A stretch of DNA of 64,000 nt from Gigaspora rosea (Eukaryota > Glomeromycota > Glomeromycetes > Diversisporales > Gigasporaceae). This document shows positions 11,179 to 20,567 of this stretch, in pieces; within the stretch, counting starts at the first letter, position 1; each line of letters starts with the position of its first letter. A program made the translations under genes and the position numbers. Below the pieces are notes generated by a model that was not told where the DNA came from, ran no database searches, and saw only the letters and a program-made list of their open reading frames with translations. The stretch is taken from the NCBI GenBank assembly GCA_003550325.1, contig QKWP01000203.1, forward strand, positions 35,218 through 99,217, read 5' to 3'.

Positions 11179-11700
11179 TCAAGACTATATCGATAAGGGC
11201 TGTGCCAAAACCTCAATTTGGAATAACCAAAGTCACGAGACGTAATGTGAGGCTGAAGTCTAACCATTATAGATACTATATGAACTCGTAGTGGTTGCAG
11301 TCTAAAAATCAGCTACAAAAATATCCAGCCACTATAGCGATCAGTGCAACAGGTTGCTTCCAGGCGGTATAAAAAGCAAGCTGGAGAAGTCAGGTTACAA
11401 TTGGTGGAAATAAAAATAATAACTATGATCGTCATAACTCATCAGAAAAGTGACACTAGCAAGGCTATCAAAGAGAAATAAATAAAATATGAAATTTTAT
11501 ATTAAATTGTGAAATTTTGCAAAACTTGTATATTTGCAAAAACCTGTAAAATGTTTAAAAATAAGTATATAGTATAATAGTATTGATTAAAATTATTATT
11601 TGTGATTTTTAATCAGATATCTATCGATTATTACTGATTATTAATGATTACTATCTTAATCGATAGTCCTCGTTAGGAAGGATTTAAATCGATTACTATC
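11179..11700. other. Unclassified low-copy sequence
   Basis: 11179-11480 is less AT-rich than its surroundings and shows no partner elsewhere in the window. No convincing frame is present. 11590-11700 contains several ATCGATTA(C/T)TAT motifs. Confidence 0.35.
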
Positions 11701-11708
11701 CAACGCTA

Positions 11709-11775
11709 TATTGTACGATACCATCATTGCCTTACATCAGTTGGATAACAAAATATTAAATAATACAAATAAATA
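11709..11775 (+). repeat. 65-bp repeat, upstream member of a direct pair
   Basis: CATCATTGCCTTACATCAGT, TGGATAACAAAATATTAAAT and ACAAATAAATAC match 21300-21365 in the same orientation. The A/T-rich ending suggests the 3' end of a retroposed family; the fuller copy is at 21170-21365. Confidence 0.7.
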
Positions 11776-12246
11776 CATCTAGGTTTTACTAATTAAAAAC
11801 TTAGTTTTTTTTTTGTTACTTTTTTTTTTAATTCTTATCTATAGCATCCAAAACACTGTAAACAAAAAAAAAGCTGCACAATGTTGTTGTTCACATTAAA
11901 TTTTTATTAAAAATTGCCTAATTTAGTTAGATAATTCGATTTTTCATATAAAAATTCCCAAATTTTATATGAAAAAAGGCCAAAAAACGGTACAAAAAAG
12001 TGTTTTTTAAGTGATCATTCAAAACAGTTTATGATTGCCCAAAACATTTTCCTTTTGGGTTCCAAAACACTTTTATTTTAAACATTATTTTTGTTTAATA
12101 AAACCAAAATAAAAATTCATCATATCAAAAATCATAGTTTACAGAAATATTCTATAAAAAACTTATAGAAAAAGTTAGACGTTCTAAAGAATTTTTTATT
12201 TTAGCAATTGATTTTTAAAGTTTTAATCATATGATCAAACAATCGA

Positions 12247-12412
12247 TGCGCAGAAATAGAATCAAATTACTAAATTTAGTAATTTGATTCTATTTTCAAA
12301 CTTGTAATACGAATAAGAAATTTTTATTATATAATAAATTATTTAATTTAAATTATATGATTATTATCAATTATTGCGCAGCATTGCGCAGTATTACTAA
12401 ATTCGTAATATG
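12247..12412. promoter_or_regulatory. Candidate replication origin: iterons, palindrome, nonamer
   Basis: Three TGCGCAG motifs occur (12247, and the tandem pair ATTGCGCAGC/ATTGCGCAGT at 12374-12393). They stand out because GC-rich words are rare here. A 34-bp perfect palindrome centred at 12276 pairs AGAATCAAATTACTAAA with its complement. CAGTATTAC at 12390-12398 fits the NANTATTAC nonamer nicked by CRESS Rep proteins. It is not in the loop of an ideal stem (TATTAC...GTAATA pairs at 12393-12412), so the origin call is inference from motif content and position upstream of the rep remnant. Confidence 0.4.
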
Positions 12413-12564
12413 AAAAGAAATTTATTATAATTAATTTATTAAATAAAACTTTTTAGCAATTTTTTAATGATCAATCATCTTTGACCATGTATTAAAGCGC
12501 GTAAATAAAAAATATAAATATAGAGTTATTACATTGTTTTTTTTTAAAAAAAACAAAAACAAAA

Positions 12565-13200
12565 ATGAAAAAAATTACTAAAAAAACAGATTTATTTCAT
12601 AAAAACTTACATCTATATCTAAACTTCAATACATACTACTATTTTGATCGAAAAAAATTTGATGAGCTCATAAAAAATTTTTTTGATAATCAAGAAACTT
12701 GTCCATTTAGACATTTTGTTTATCAATATGAAAAAAATTATAATGCAAAAGATCAAGATCGAGATTGCCATATTCAAGGATTTTTTATTTTGAAAAAACA
12801 GATGCGCATTGGCAATTACAAGCTGGCTGTCAATGATCAAAAAGAAAAAATAACTGGGATCAAAGGAATATTACAGATTGATAAGATTCATTTTAATTCA
12901 GTTGCTAGTGATAAAGATTCAATTCTTTATTGTAAAAAGAAGCATAACAAATGTTCAATTCATAATCGTATGATAGTTAAAGAAGAAAATTATTCTCATC
13001 TTACAAAAAGAGAGTTCAATGATAATACTTTTTCTGATTTAAATAAGAATCGTTTAGCAATTTGTCAGTGTAGTTATGATGATTTGAACAATTTTTCAAA
13101 TTGTGTGTGATGCAATTTGGATTGTTGTTCTCAAAGAACATTGGCTCATTACGATAAAAATTCTGGTCCATTTGATATTCTGATAGAATTAAATATATAA
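12565..13200 (+). pseudogene. CRESS-type Rep, HUH endonuclease domain
   Basis: This frame encodes the rolling-circle initiator domain that nicks the origin and joins DNA ends. Visible motifs are a motif I equivalent 'LYLNFN' (residues 17-22), motif II 'HIQGFF' (69-74, metal-binding H.Q) and motif III 'YCKKK' (122-126, with the expected nicking Tyr and Lys). The 181-codon frame ends at a TGA (13108-13110). Read as Trp, it would run on to TAA at 13198-13200 and include 'GPFD', similar to the GP(W/F/Y)EFG stretch that follows motif III in many Reps. The ATG at 12565 is the first in frame after a T/A-rich leader. The match is to CRESS-DNA Rep proteins of viruses and plasmids; the specific relative is unknown. 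Confidence 0.75.
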
Positions 13201-13258
13201 TAATAAAATTGGGAACAATCAATATATTAAAAGAAAAGAAATCAATAGTATAAATATA

Positions 13259-14162
13259 ATGGAATACTTATATAAAAATCAGTCTAGTGATGAAATTATT
13301 GTTAACGGATGTCCGGAAGAAATAGAATATAATCCATTTTTTATAGAAAGAGTTTGTAAAGCATATAATAATATTGAAAAACAAAAAAAATTCATTTGAA
13401 AGATGCTGGAAACCATGCAATATTACATTTATAGAACTTCTCACGTTGGAAAATCGTATTTGATGGATATTTTGTTTCCAAAAGCTTATAAAAAAGTGCC
13501 TGAAGATAGAAAATGATGGTGTGAGTTTAAAAAAAGAAGATATTGTTATTTTCAATGAATTTGACGCTTTATTTTTTAGATGGCAAAAACTTTTAGATTT
13601 ACTAGATCGTGGGGTACATTCTGTTCAAATCAAGGGTTCTCATATCAATTATTCACCAAAAGTACAGGCTTTTACTTCAAATATTCCATTAGATGAATTA
13701 TATTATTGTGCTGAAGATTACCCTACTATTAAATTAACGAATGGTGATTCAAAACCAAATAGATGATATTTTTCTTCTTTAATTGGTCGGTTTGATTTTA
13801 TTATTGAATTTAGAAAATTTTGAGAAGATAATCAAAAAGTTTTTTCTGATGAATGCACTTGCTATCGGGTAATGAGAATTTTTTATAAAGGATCACGTGA
13901 AAAATTTAACAACTTAGAATTTAAAATTAAATTTAATAACGATGTGATTAAATCTAAAGCGATATCAATAATCAAAAATATTAAAGGTGGCAAATTTTCT
14001 CAAAAGAAAAAAACAAAAAAATATTATTTTAGATTACCTTATCAGCTCGATAGATCAAAATATATCACAACAGACTACAAGGATACTGATAGAAAAAAAA
14101 CAAATATAATCATTTATCCAGATATTGTTGAAAAATTGAATCATCAAAATAGTTCGAGCTAA
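13259..14162 (+). pseudogene. CRESS-type Rep, SF3 helicase domain
   Basis: This is the ATPase/helicase half of a Rep. A degraded Walker A is seen as 'RTSHVGKS' (13424-13450; the first Gly of the P-loop is replaced by Arg). Walker B is 'IVIFNEFD', preceded in a neighbouring frame by the K-W-W stretch usual for Reps. Motif C is 'AFTSNIP', and an arginine-finger-like 'LIGRF' follows. The first part (13259-13516) and the second (13521-14162) are in different frames, so a small indel lies near 13517. In-frame TGA codons occur at 13397, 13514, 13764 and 13821, each in a plausible Trp position. Separation from the endonuclease half (stop at 13198, spacer to 13259) shows decay or a split gene. Confidence 0.75.
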
Positions 14163-14580
14163 GGTGAAAGTATTATTATTAATTATGAGGAATTTACACA
14201 ACAAGATCAAGATCCTAAAACAGAATCAAATCAAAAGAATTCTAAACAATATCACATGCAAATCGAATCTGATAATAAATTTGAAACTGAATTTGATCCA
14301 GATCCACAAATTGAATCTTCAACTAAACAACATAACTATCAATACTCTGAAGATTCTAGCAATATTGATATTTCAGAACCTGAATCTGAACTTCATTCAG
14401 ATGATTCAGATTATACACAAATAAGAAGAAAGGCAAATCTAAAAAAGTAATCGAACCTCAAGTTGATATTGAAAATTCAAAAAATTTGATCCTGAATTTT
14501 TGGTTGAAGCAGATGATTTGTACGAAAATCACGTGTTGGATATTAGTGAAAATTCAAGATTAGCAAAAAAACAAAAATAG
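14163..14580 (+). pseudogene. Acidic C-terminal extension of the Rep remnant
   Basis: Directly after the TAA at 14160-14162 the same frame stays open to 14450. It encodes an Asp/Glu/Ser/Gln-rich region ('FDPDPQIES', 'SEPESELHSDDSD') ending in a basic RRKANLKK patch. A frame change follows, and the acidic character continues ('EADDLYENHVLDIS') until a Lys-rich end and TAG at 14578-14580. This suggests one longer ancestral protein, or an overlapping second product, interrupted by a CAA-to-TAA type change and an indel. No known domain is recognised. Confidence 0.5.
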
Positions 14581-14731
14581 ATTGAATATTTTATTTTATT
14601 TTATATGTTGTTATTTTTTTATTTAAGTTTATTTTTATATTAGTACTTATATAACTTATATTAAATATAAATAAACCTAAATTTATAAATAAAAAATGAA
14701 TTATATTTTTTTGTTTATTTAAATTGAAATA

Positions 14732-15331
14732 TGGATGCTCAACTACAATGTAATCTTGCTCTTCTTGATGAAAAAAGAGAGTTGCTCCATATAAATAATT
14801 AGTTACACGATCAAATTATTAATTTACAGACGATTTATCAACTCAATTACAAGAATTAACATGATTGAACGACGTGTTGAAACTTGTCACCACTGAAGCT
14901 TTGGGTAAAGCCTAGCTATATAAGAATCAAAATTATACAGGATTTGAAAAATGGGTTGACAATATTATATTTTTTGGTGTATTTGAAGATTTTGAAACTA
15001 ATTATATTATACTTCAGAATATAATTAATTTTTTAAGGATATATCGCTTAGCAATTAAAGAAAATTATTATTTTCAGATCGTATTAAAAAACTTTATAAT
15101 TCCATTATTGTCAATTCTTTACAATTACATTACAAGCTATTTAAGACTCTGATTATTTGAATACTTGATTATGAATATTGTGCTATTTGGATGGCTCCAT
15201 GTTTTTTATATTTACATGATACAAAATAGTCCAACAAATTATATATTGCTAGAAATTTAAAACTTTTTTAAAGAATTAGCAAATATAGAAAGAAATTTTT
15301 TGGTGTGGTAAAATTTTTTTAAAAAATAGAA
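14732..15331 (+). pseudogene. Broken unknown gene 2 of the replicon remnant
   Basis: It starts at ATG 14732 with 'MDAQLQCNLALLDEKREL', a coiled-coil-like N-terminus. It continues through a TAG, a frameshift, a TGA in a Trp-like context ('ELT-stop-LNDVLKL'), another TAG, then 'GFEKWVDNIIFFGVFEDFE', a second frameshift, and 'RIKKLYNSIIVNSLQLHY' with a further TGA at 15158-15160. The remaining open segments are each 30-60 codons. I recognise no family. Position after rep suggests a replicon-borne partner protein, but that is inference. Confidence 0.45.
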
Positions 15332-15533
15332 TTGAAACAATTTAATTTGAATTACATAAATAATATCAAATAAACAACAATTTAATTAAACTAAAATTTA
15401 TTTTACATATAACAATTTAAAAAAGTAAATAAATTTTATATTCTATAAAAAGTTATTACACCATTTTAAAAAAATATATATATGATATAATACTCGTTTA
15501 TTTTTTTAAAAAATATTTTTTTGTTCAAAAATA

Positions 15534-16233
15534 AATATTAAAAAATCAGCTAATGAAATCTTAAAAGAGAAAACGTGGAATTTTCTAGAAGAAAACAGAT
15601 AAAAAATCATTATTATTAAGCTGATCAATGATCCTGATCTACATATAGTCTTTAAATCCATGATTGAAGATATAATCAAAAATTGTGAGAGAGACATAGG
15701 TTTTGATAAGGTTTATAATAAATACAAAAATATGTTGAATGAAATTAATAAATCATCAGATTCTATCAAATTTGTGATTGATCTATCAATCAAATATAAT
15801 CAGTTTGAATTCAAAGCACACTTATATTACAAAAAACTGTATCTATTAATTTCGATTGCACAATTAGAATTATTTTTTATATATATCGCTAGTTAAAGCA
15901 GACATGAAGATGATCCTGAAAAACTTGAAAAAATTCGACTAGATCAGTTTTCATTAAGAGATGGCCAGCTTTTATCATCATTCAAACCAAAATTTATCTC
16001 AAGTACCTCGAAACTAAACAAGAAATCTCAAATTTCATCTCAATAAAAATTACCAAAATACACAAGAAAACAATTCAAAGAAATTTTAAATAAAAAATAT
16101 CGTTTTGATATCATCACAGATCAAATTGATATAAAAGATTTATTATTGTATCAAACAATTTTAAAGTTTATTAATAAGATAATTTCCGTATGTTATGATA
16201 ACAAGATGAAAAACAACAATAATACTTGTTAAA
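15534..16233 (+). pseudogene. Unknown gene 3, one frame with three in-frame TAA
   Basis: A single frame is open for about 230 codons except for TAA codons at 15600, 15894 and 16044; no frameshift is needed. It encodes 'SANEILKEKTWNFLEEN', then 'MIEDIIKNCERDIGFDKVY', 'KFVIDLSIKYNQFEFK', 'SIAQLELFF', and a charged C-terminal half with 'EDDPEKLEKIRLDQFSLRD' and 'YTRKQFKEILNKKYRF'. Each TAA can be derived from CAA (Gln) by one C-to-T change. The segment FVIDLSIKYNQFEF...QLELFF reappears in the next frame at 16243, so the two are paralogous. Function unknown. Confidence 0.5.
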
Positions 16234-16242
16234 TATGATAAC

Positions 16243-16425
16243 ATGTGGAAAGAAATTCTCAATTCATTTGATAAAAACAAACATGTAATCGATCTTTCGT
16301 TAAAACTTTCAGCATACAAATTTGATGTTTCAAATTATAAATTTAGACCCAAATTAATTGTTCCAATATGTTCTTTAGAATTATTTTTCAAAGAAATTTC
16401 TCATCAGTATAAATTACTTCATTAA
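16243..16425 (+). pseudogene. Short paralogue of unknown gene 3
   Basis: The 60-codon frame has 'HVIDLSLKLSAYKFDVSNY' and 'PICSLELFFKEISHQY', parallel to 'FVIDLSIKYNQFEF' and 'IAQLELFF' in 15534-16233. It lacks the long N- and C-terminal parts, so it is either a small intact protein or a remnant of a tandem duplicate. No start signal favours one view. No domain recognised. Confidence 0.45.
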
Positions 16426-16597
16426 TTTGTGTATTTTTTATTAAATAAAGTCATCAATTTTTTATCTATTAATTTTAACTCAGTTTCTCACCACTTTGTG
16501 ACATGGGGCGATTTGTGTATTGTGGGGTGCATTCCTTTTTTTTCAGCCAGAACATGTTTGCGCACAGTTGACAAGCACGTAACAAGTTTTCGAGTTG

Positions 16598-16618
16598 CAT
16601 GAAATCATCGATTTCATG
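16598..16618. repeat. Perfect hairpin near end of replicon remnant
   Basis: CATGAAAT and ATTTCATG pair around CATCG. It lies between unknown gene 3 and the tandem repeats, where a terminator or replication structure would fit, but no function is proven. Confidence 0.4.
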
Positions 16619-16646
16619 TTGTCGATCATTTAACGATCAATAAAAA

Positions 16647-16870
16647 TACTTTGAATTTTGTCCAATCAAAATTTTTTATGAGTATCTTTTGCGGTAAAAA
16701 ACTGAGTACTTTGAATTTCGTTCAATCAAAATTAGAACACTTTTTGCAAATATTCGAACCTTTTAAATCTGGTCCAATCAATATTAGAACTCTTTTTGCA
16801 AATATTCGAACCTTTTAAATTTGGTCCAATCAAAATTAGAACTCTTTTTGCAAATAATCGAACTCTTTGA
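16647..16870. repeat. Four tandem units of 52-60 bp
   Basis: Units starting near 16647, 16707, 16760 and 16812 share GGTCCAATCAA(A/T)ATTAGAAC and TCTTTTTGCAAATA(T/A)TCGAAC. The last three are nearly identical. They border the rep-gene cluster and resemble the repeat clusters of plasmid replicons, but could equally be a chromosomal minisatellite. Confidence 0.7.
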
Positions 16871-18002
16871 ACTAAAATTTATACTTTTTAAAATCAAAAT
16901 AAAAAATACTATTTAACTTTATTACAAAATATTTATATATACAAACAAAATTAAATTACAAAATCTAATGATATTTTTAATTTTAAAAACTGATACTAAT
17001 TAATAAGGCCGTTATTTTATGGTGACCCATCGCCATGGCGACCCCATGATCGACCAATCAAAATCGATCACGTGAGTCCATATGTTTTACTTAAAAAAAA
17101 TAAAAAAACACAAAAAAAAATTAAAAAAATTAAAAAAAAAATACAAAAAATTACAAAAATTTATTAAAAAAAATTTTTTTTTATTTAAAAAAAACTATAA
17201 CGATTTTACAAGCTTTAATAAAGAACTAATCTAACAGCAAGAATCTGCAAAATTCGACAATACCAACAACGAAGTTTTACCACTAAAAGCGACGATACCA
17301 ACTACAAAAACTCTAACACTAACAATAATGAATCCAACAGCTCCAACAATGACGGCACCAGCGACGATAACTCAGATACATAAAAAAAGAAGCGCATTAG
17401 TAAGTATTAAAAAAAAAAAGAAACCGAAAAAGAAAAAAAAACCGAATGGAAGAAAAAAAACAAAGAAAAAAGAAACAAAAGGTGAAAGAGACAAGACAAA
17501 GGGAAAAGACAAGATAAAGTGGAAAAGAATAATGAAAGAAAAAAGAAAACGAAAGAAAAAAATGAAAAAAAATGAAGAAAAGGTAAAAGAAAAAAATGAT
17601 AAAACAAAAAAAGAAACGAAAAGAAAACAGAACAAAAAAAATGAAAGGAAAAAAAATAAAAAAAAAAACCGAAGAAAAATACCGAAAGAGGAGAAAGAAA
17701 ACAAAAGAGAGAGAAAAAGAAAAGAAATGAAGGAAAAAAACAAAGAAAAAGAAATCAAGAGAATAAAGAAAAGACAAGACAAAAAAATAGACAAAAAAAA
17801 GAAATGAATAGGAAAATATAGCGAGAAAAAAAAAAATTAGAAAAGCAACAAAAGAAATTAAAAAAACGTAAGGAAAAAAAGAAAAGAATAAAGGGAAAAA
17901 GAACCAAGAAAAAAGCGAAATTAAAACGAAGGAAAAAAATTTGTTAGTTTTAAAACAAAAAGAAAAAAAAAAACAAAAAAAATACAACCCTGTTTGAAAT
18001 TA

Positions 18003-18130
18003 AAAAAAGCCTACCAAAGCGAAGCAAAACGAAGCAAAGCGAAATGAAGTGAAGCAAAACGAAGCAAAGCAAAATGAAGCAAAACAAAACAAAACGAAGC
18101 AAAGCGAAGCAAAATGAAGCAAAGCAAAGT
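18003..18130. repeat. GAAGCAAA/GAAGC microsatellite
   Basis: Runs of GAAGCAAAAC and GAAGCAAAGC repeat about twelve times inside the 17022-18737 element. Confidence 0.8.
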
Positions 18131-18610
18131 GAAGAAAAAATTAAAATCACATACCTGATCCCAAAATTAAGCGCAACAACAAAAGCACAAAAAGCGAAAA
18201 ACAAAGAAAAGAAAAGGTAAGAAAAAATGAAAAACAGAGAAAAGACAAAAAAGCGAAGAAAAAATTAAAATCATATACCTGATTCCGAGATTAAGTGCAA
18301 CAACAAGAGCACAAAAAGCGAAAGACAAAAGCACAAAAAGAGAAAAACAAAGAAAAGAAAAGGTAAGAAAAAAAATAAAGAAACACGAAAAAAGAACAAA
18401 AAAGCGAAAAAATTAAAAACATACATATCTGATCCCGAAATTAAGCGCAACACAAAAGCACAAAAAGCGAAACAACGAAAGTACAAAAAGCGAAAAACAA
18501 AGAAAAGGTAAGAAAAAAAATAAAAAAAAACGAAGACAAAAAAATGAAGAAAAAATTAAAATCACATACCTGATCTCGAAATTAAACGAAACAACAAATG
18601 CGAAACAACG
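18130..18610. repeat. Tandem array, four units of about 125-145 bp
   Basis: Units begin near 18132, 18257, 18402 and 18544. Each contains AAAAAATTAAAATCA(C/T)ATACCTGAT, AT(T/C)AAGYGCAACAACA and GCACAAAAAGCGAAA. It explains the overlapping minus-strand frames here, which are shadows of the repeat. Confidence 0.75.
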
Positions 18611-18838
18611 AAAGCAAAAAAAAATCGAAAAAAAACAAAAATAAACCAAAATAAACAGAATAATTCTTGTTTATATATGATCGTTAATCTTTACTGTGAT
18701 TGGTCGATCATATAGGGTCACCATGGCGATGGGTCGCTATTTATAATTTTCCAAATAATAAATATAAATTACAAATAGAATATTTTTCCATCTCTATGTA
18801 TTGAATTAAGAACTTGTTTCTCTGGTTTTTACTACTTC

Positions 18839-19131
18839 CTTTTTAAAGGGATGGCTAAAGCCAGGTGCATTTATATGTTTTTGATTATTTAATTAAAATT
18901 AGTGTAAGGGTTAGTTAGGGGTTAGAATTAGGACTTGGCTTATAAGTAAAATTGTCTTCCTGACATTTTTTATTAATGCTCCTAGACAGGTTTAGACACT
19001 CGTTTTTTGTATTTTCGGCGTTTTTCACTTTTTTTCTTTGTTTTTGTCTCGTCGGGCTGATCTGTAAAGATCAAATTTTAAGGCTTTCTATCACGTGAAC
19101 GCACCTGGCTTTGGACGACCCCCTTTTTAAG
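18839..19131. mobile_element. Mutator-like MITE with 9-bp target duplication
   Basis: The element is 18848-19122 with ends GGGATGGCTAAAGCCAGGTGC and GCACCTGGCTTTGGACGACCC, an inverted repeat of about 21 bp. Flanking duplications are CTTTTTAAA and CTTTTTAAG (9 bp, one mismatch). Same terminal design as 55257-55546. A diverged fragment lies at 44200-44345 (shares TTATAAGTAAAATTG and GACAGGTTTAGA). Confidence 0.75.
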
Positions 19132-19976
19132 TAGGCTGTATGTCACGATGCATACACTTTCGCTTTCACCCACAACAATGTTTGTTGGTCAAGTTGACCT
19201 CGTTTGTTTCTTGTTAAAAATTCAAGATATAAAATATTCTAGGAAATGTTCTTTTAAAAAACATCCATATTGAAAATTTATCCATAGAATATAAAAAATC
19301 ATACAAAATTACTAAACAATTTAATACTAATCCAAGTGTTATTGCACAAAACCAAAAAAATTCTTTGGTTTGTATAATTTTATAAATAGATTTTTGTATT
19401 TTGTTAATAATATATTAAATACCAGAAATATAAAACTGATATTTGTCAGAAAGAGTATTTGTAATTAAAAGTATAAGTATGAAAATTGTAGTTAAAATTG
19501 TAAAAAAATTTTTTAAAAACATTTTTTAAATATTTTTTTTAAAAAAATAATGTTTTATTTTTTTGTTTGTTATTTCGAAATAAAAATTTTAAAAAATTTT
19601 TTTGAATTTACGATATTATTTTAAACAAGATTTTATAATGTAATTTTAATCGACAATATTGTTGTTATTTTAAAAATTACAATTGAAAATATGACAAGTT
19701 TCTTTATCTCTTATCTAGTACCAATCAAAATCAATTTTGTTATAAACAAATGAAGTGTAATATTATATCATTATAAAAAAATAAACTTAATGTATAAATA
19801 AAAATTTTTATTTATATATAATTTAAAATACACATACATATTTTTTATTGTAAAATTCAAATATTTATGTTATTTATTCTAAAATTAAACTAAATAATAT
19901 AAATAAATATTTTATTTATTAGAGTATTATAAAATTATTCTAAAATATAATTTGGCTATTTTAGATCTTATTGGAA
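19132..19976. other. AT-rich interval, no gene seen
   Basis: Long runs of A and T with no recognised repeat partner or coding frame. Confidence 0.4.
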
Positions 19977-20277
19977 TTAAAGTTTGTTTACTAGTTTTTT
20001 TAATTTTTTATTGATTTTGTATTTTTCTTTAATGATTGATTTTAACTCTTGTAATTTTTCATCGTAAAGTTTTATCTTTTTTTTTAGTTCACTATTTTCT
20101 TTGATTAAATTTACAATTGATTTCTTTACATTTGCTGGCTTAAATATGATACATTCAAACATTTTTCGAAAGTAGTTATTACATTTTTTTTGAATTTTCT
20201 TCTCGAACACATGTTCTTTTCCATTTTCTGCATAGAATACAAGCAGTATATTTTGTATAAATTGGCTTTGAATTTTT
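19977..20277 (-). CDS. Unknown Lys-rich coiled-coil protein
   Basis: The frame runs on the minus strand from after a TAA near 20280 to TAA at 19977. It encodes a short hydrophobic start ('FIQNILLVFYAENGKEHV'), then 'KKIQKKCNNYFRKMFECI' and a heptad-like C-terminus ('LIKENSELKKKIKLYDEKL', 'LKSIIKEKYKINKKLKKL'). There is no ATG near the beginning: a GTG at 20208-20210 or an upstream non-ATG codon would be needed, or an upstream exon. Composition resembles the frames at 12.5-16.4 kb. I do not recognise it. Confidence 0.35.
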
Positions 20278-20567
20278 TTTTAAAATTAATTCTGGTCTCT
20301 AATTTATTAAAAAAATTTTTAATATTTTGTTAATTCACAATTCATTTTTAATCGTATTTTTCTTATATAAATATTTTTTAAATAATTTTTTTATATTAAT
20401 TATATTTGTTTTAAATAAAAATAATTCTGAAATTCAAGAACTTTAAACGAAATTTTATTCTAAAAAACATGTTTTTGCTGACCTTAAGTAAAAAATAATT
20501 GGTTCTTTGTTAAAGATAAGAAAAACTGGGTTTATTTTCAGGAGAGTATATGTAAAAAAAGCTTAAA

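Larger units (their letters stand above)
17022..18737. mobile_element. Mutator-like TIR element with low-complexity interior
   Basis: The ends GGTGACCCATCGCCATGG(C)GACC and GGGTCACCATGGCGATGGGTCGC are inverted, and the match continues through ATGATCGACCAATCA against TGATTGGTCGATCAT, giving a TIR of about 40 bp. Flanks TATTTTAT and TATTTATA may be a decayed 8-9 bp duplication. The 1.7-kb interior is Lys-codon-like A-rich DNA, a GAAGC microsatellite and a tandem array. The 159-codon frame 17328-17807 and its antisense frames are low-complexity artefacts. Confidence 0.6.

Noticed and set aside
17328..17987. Long Lys-rich plus-strand and Phe/Ser-rich minus-strand ORFs
   Set aside because: They are readings of A-rich low-complexity DNA inside a TIR element, open in several frames at once; no domain.
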